Shown here piece by piece: positions 32,161-32,245 of a stretch of DNA of 32,245 nucleotides. This DNA is from Actinomycetes bacterium. GTDB lineage: Bacteria; Actinomycetota; Acidimicrobiia; Acidimicrobiales; Palsa-688. The first letter of the stretch is position 1. The number at the start of each line of letters is the position of its first letter. Under the pieces are notes generated by a model. The model searched no databases. It had not been told where the DNA came from and saw nothing but the letters and a program-made list of their open reading frames with translations. The stretch covers positions 1 through 32,245 of the forward strand of contig JAJYMB010000022.1 of NCBI GenBank assembly GCA_021787365.1, in the 5' to 3' direction. The position numbers and the translations under genes were made by a program.

Positions 32161-32245
32161 GTGGTGATTGCGTACCCCCAACGACCAAACGACCAAAGTC
32201 CTCGCGCTCGTAGGCCGAGGCCGTCCTGTCGTTGCTTGGGGCCAG
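32161..32245. other. Unassigned right edge
   Basis: On the complementary strand one open frame reads GRWGYAITTYDDATVFI, which looks protein-like and could be the tail of a gene entering from the right and broken by the TnpB stub. There is too little sequence to decide. Confidence 0.2.

Noticed and set aside
1..32245. CRISPR array
   Set aside because: No regularly spaced identical repeats with unique spacers; the only repeats are the two 240-bp leaders and the 15-base coding units.

Overview
The window is GC-rich DNA with strong G/C preference at third codon positions, many GTG and TTG starts, and stop/start overlaps of the GTGA, ATGA and TGATG type. This points to a high-GC actinobacterium. 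An acidimicrobial-type lineage is a guess from the mix of families; there is no rRNA or tRNA to anchor it. Everything here is read by eye. Family names come from recognised motifs, not searches.

Region A (about 1-21033) is a surface-polysaccharide locus. A leftward operon makes UDP-xylose: UDP-glucose 6-dehydrogenase, then UDP-glucuronate decarboxylase, followed by a membrane GT-C-like protein that runs off the left edge. A wrecked AAA ATPase gene separates it from a UDP-GlcNAc 2-epimerase gene (wecB type). That gene is visibly less GC-rich than its neighbours and sits between two imperfect direct repeats of about 240 bp. Each repeat carries the leader and first codons of a glycosyltransferase gene, but only the second leads into an intact one. 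From there a tightly coupled six-gene operon runs to 15423: a GT2-FkbM methyltransferase fusion, two GT4 enzymes, a stand-alone FkbM methyltransferase, a third GT4, and a 1044-residue membrane protein. Two divergent genes follow. Each fuses a Wzx-like flippase to a glycosyltransferase, one of GT4 type and the other of GT2 type. Together the set could build, methylate, flip and extend a lipid-linked glycan.

Region B (about 21034-23990) is scrap and small genes: a possible 51-residue protein, a tyrosine-recombinase remnant lacking its catalytic core, a HicA/HicB toxin-antitoxin pair, a small Cys/His protein, a long hairpin, and a kinase-like fragment.

Region C (23987-29998) is a compact five-gene operon: a protein with a sigma-region-4-like helix-turn-helix, an unrecognised protein, a probable ATPase relative with a ruined P-loop, an intact BrxC/BrxD-like ATPase, and an SF2 DECH-box helicase. 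I do not recognise it as a named system. With integrase, toxin-antitoxin and transposon debris on both sides, it is the best candidate here for an undescribed genome-defence or DNA-processing module.

Region D (29999-32245) holds a flavin disulfide oxidoreductase gene missing both ends, cut on its right by an IS607-type element. Its transposase has Phe where the catalytic Ser is expected, and its TnpB is reduced to a 54-residue stub.
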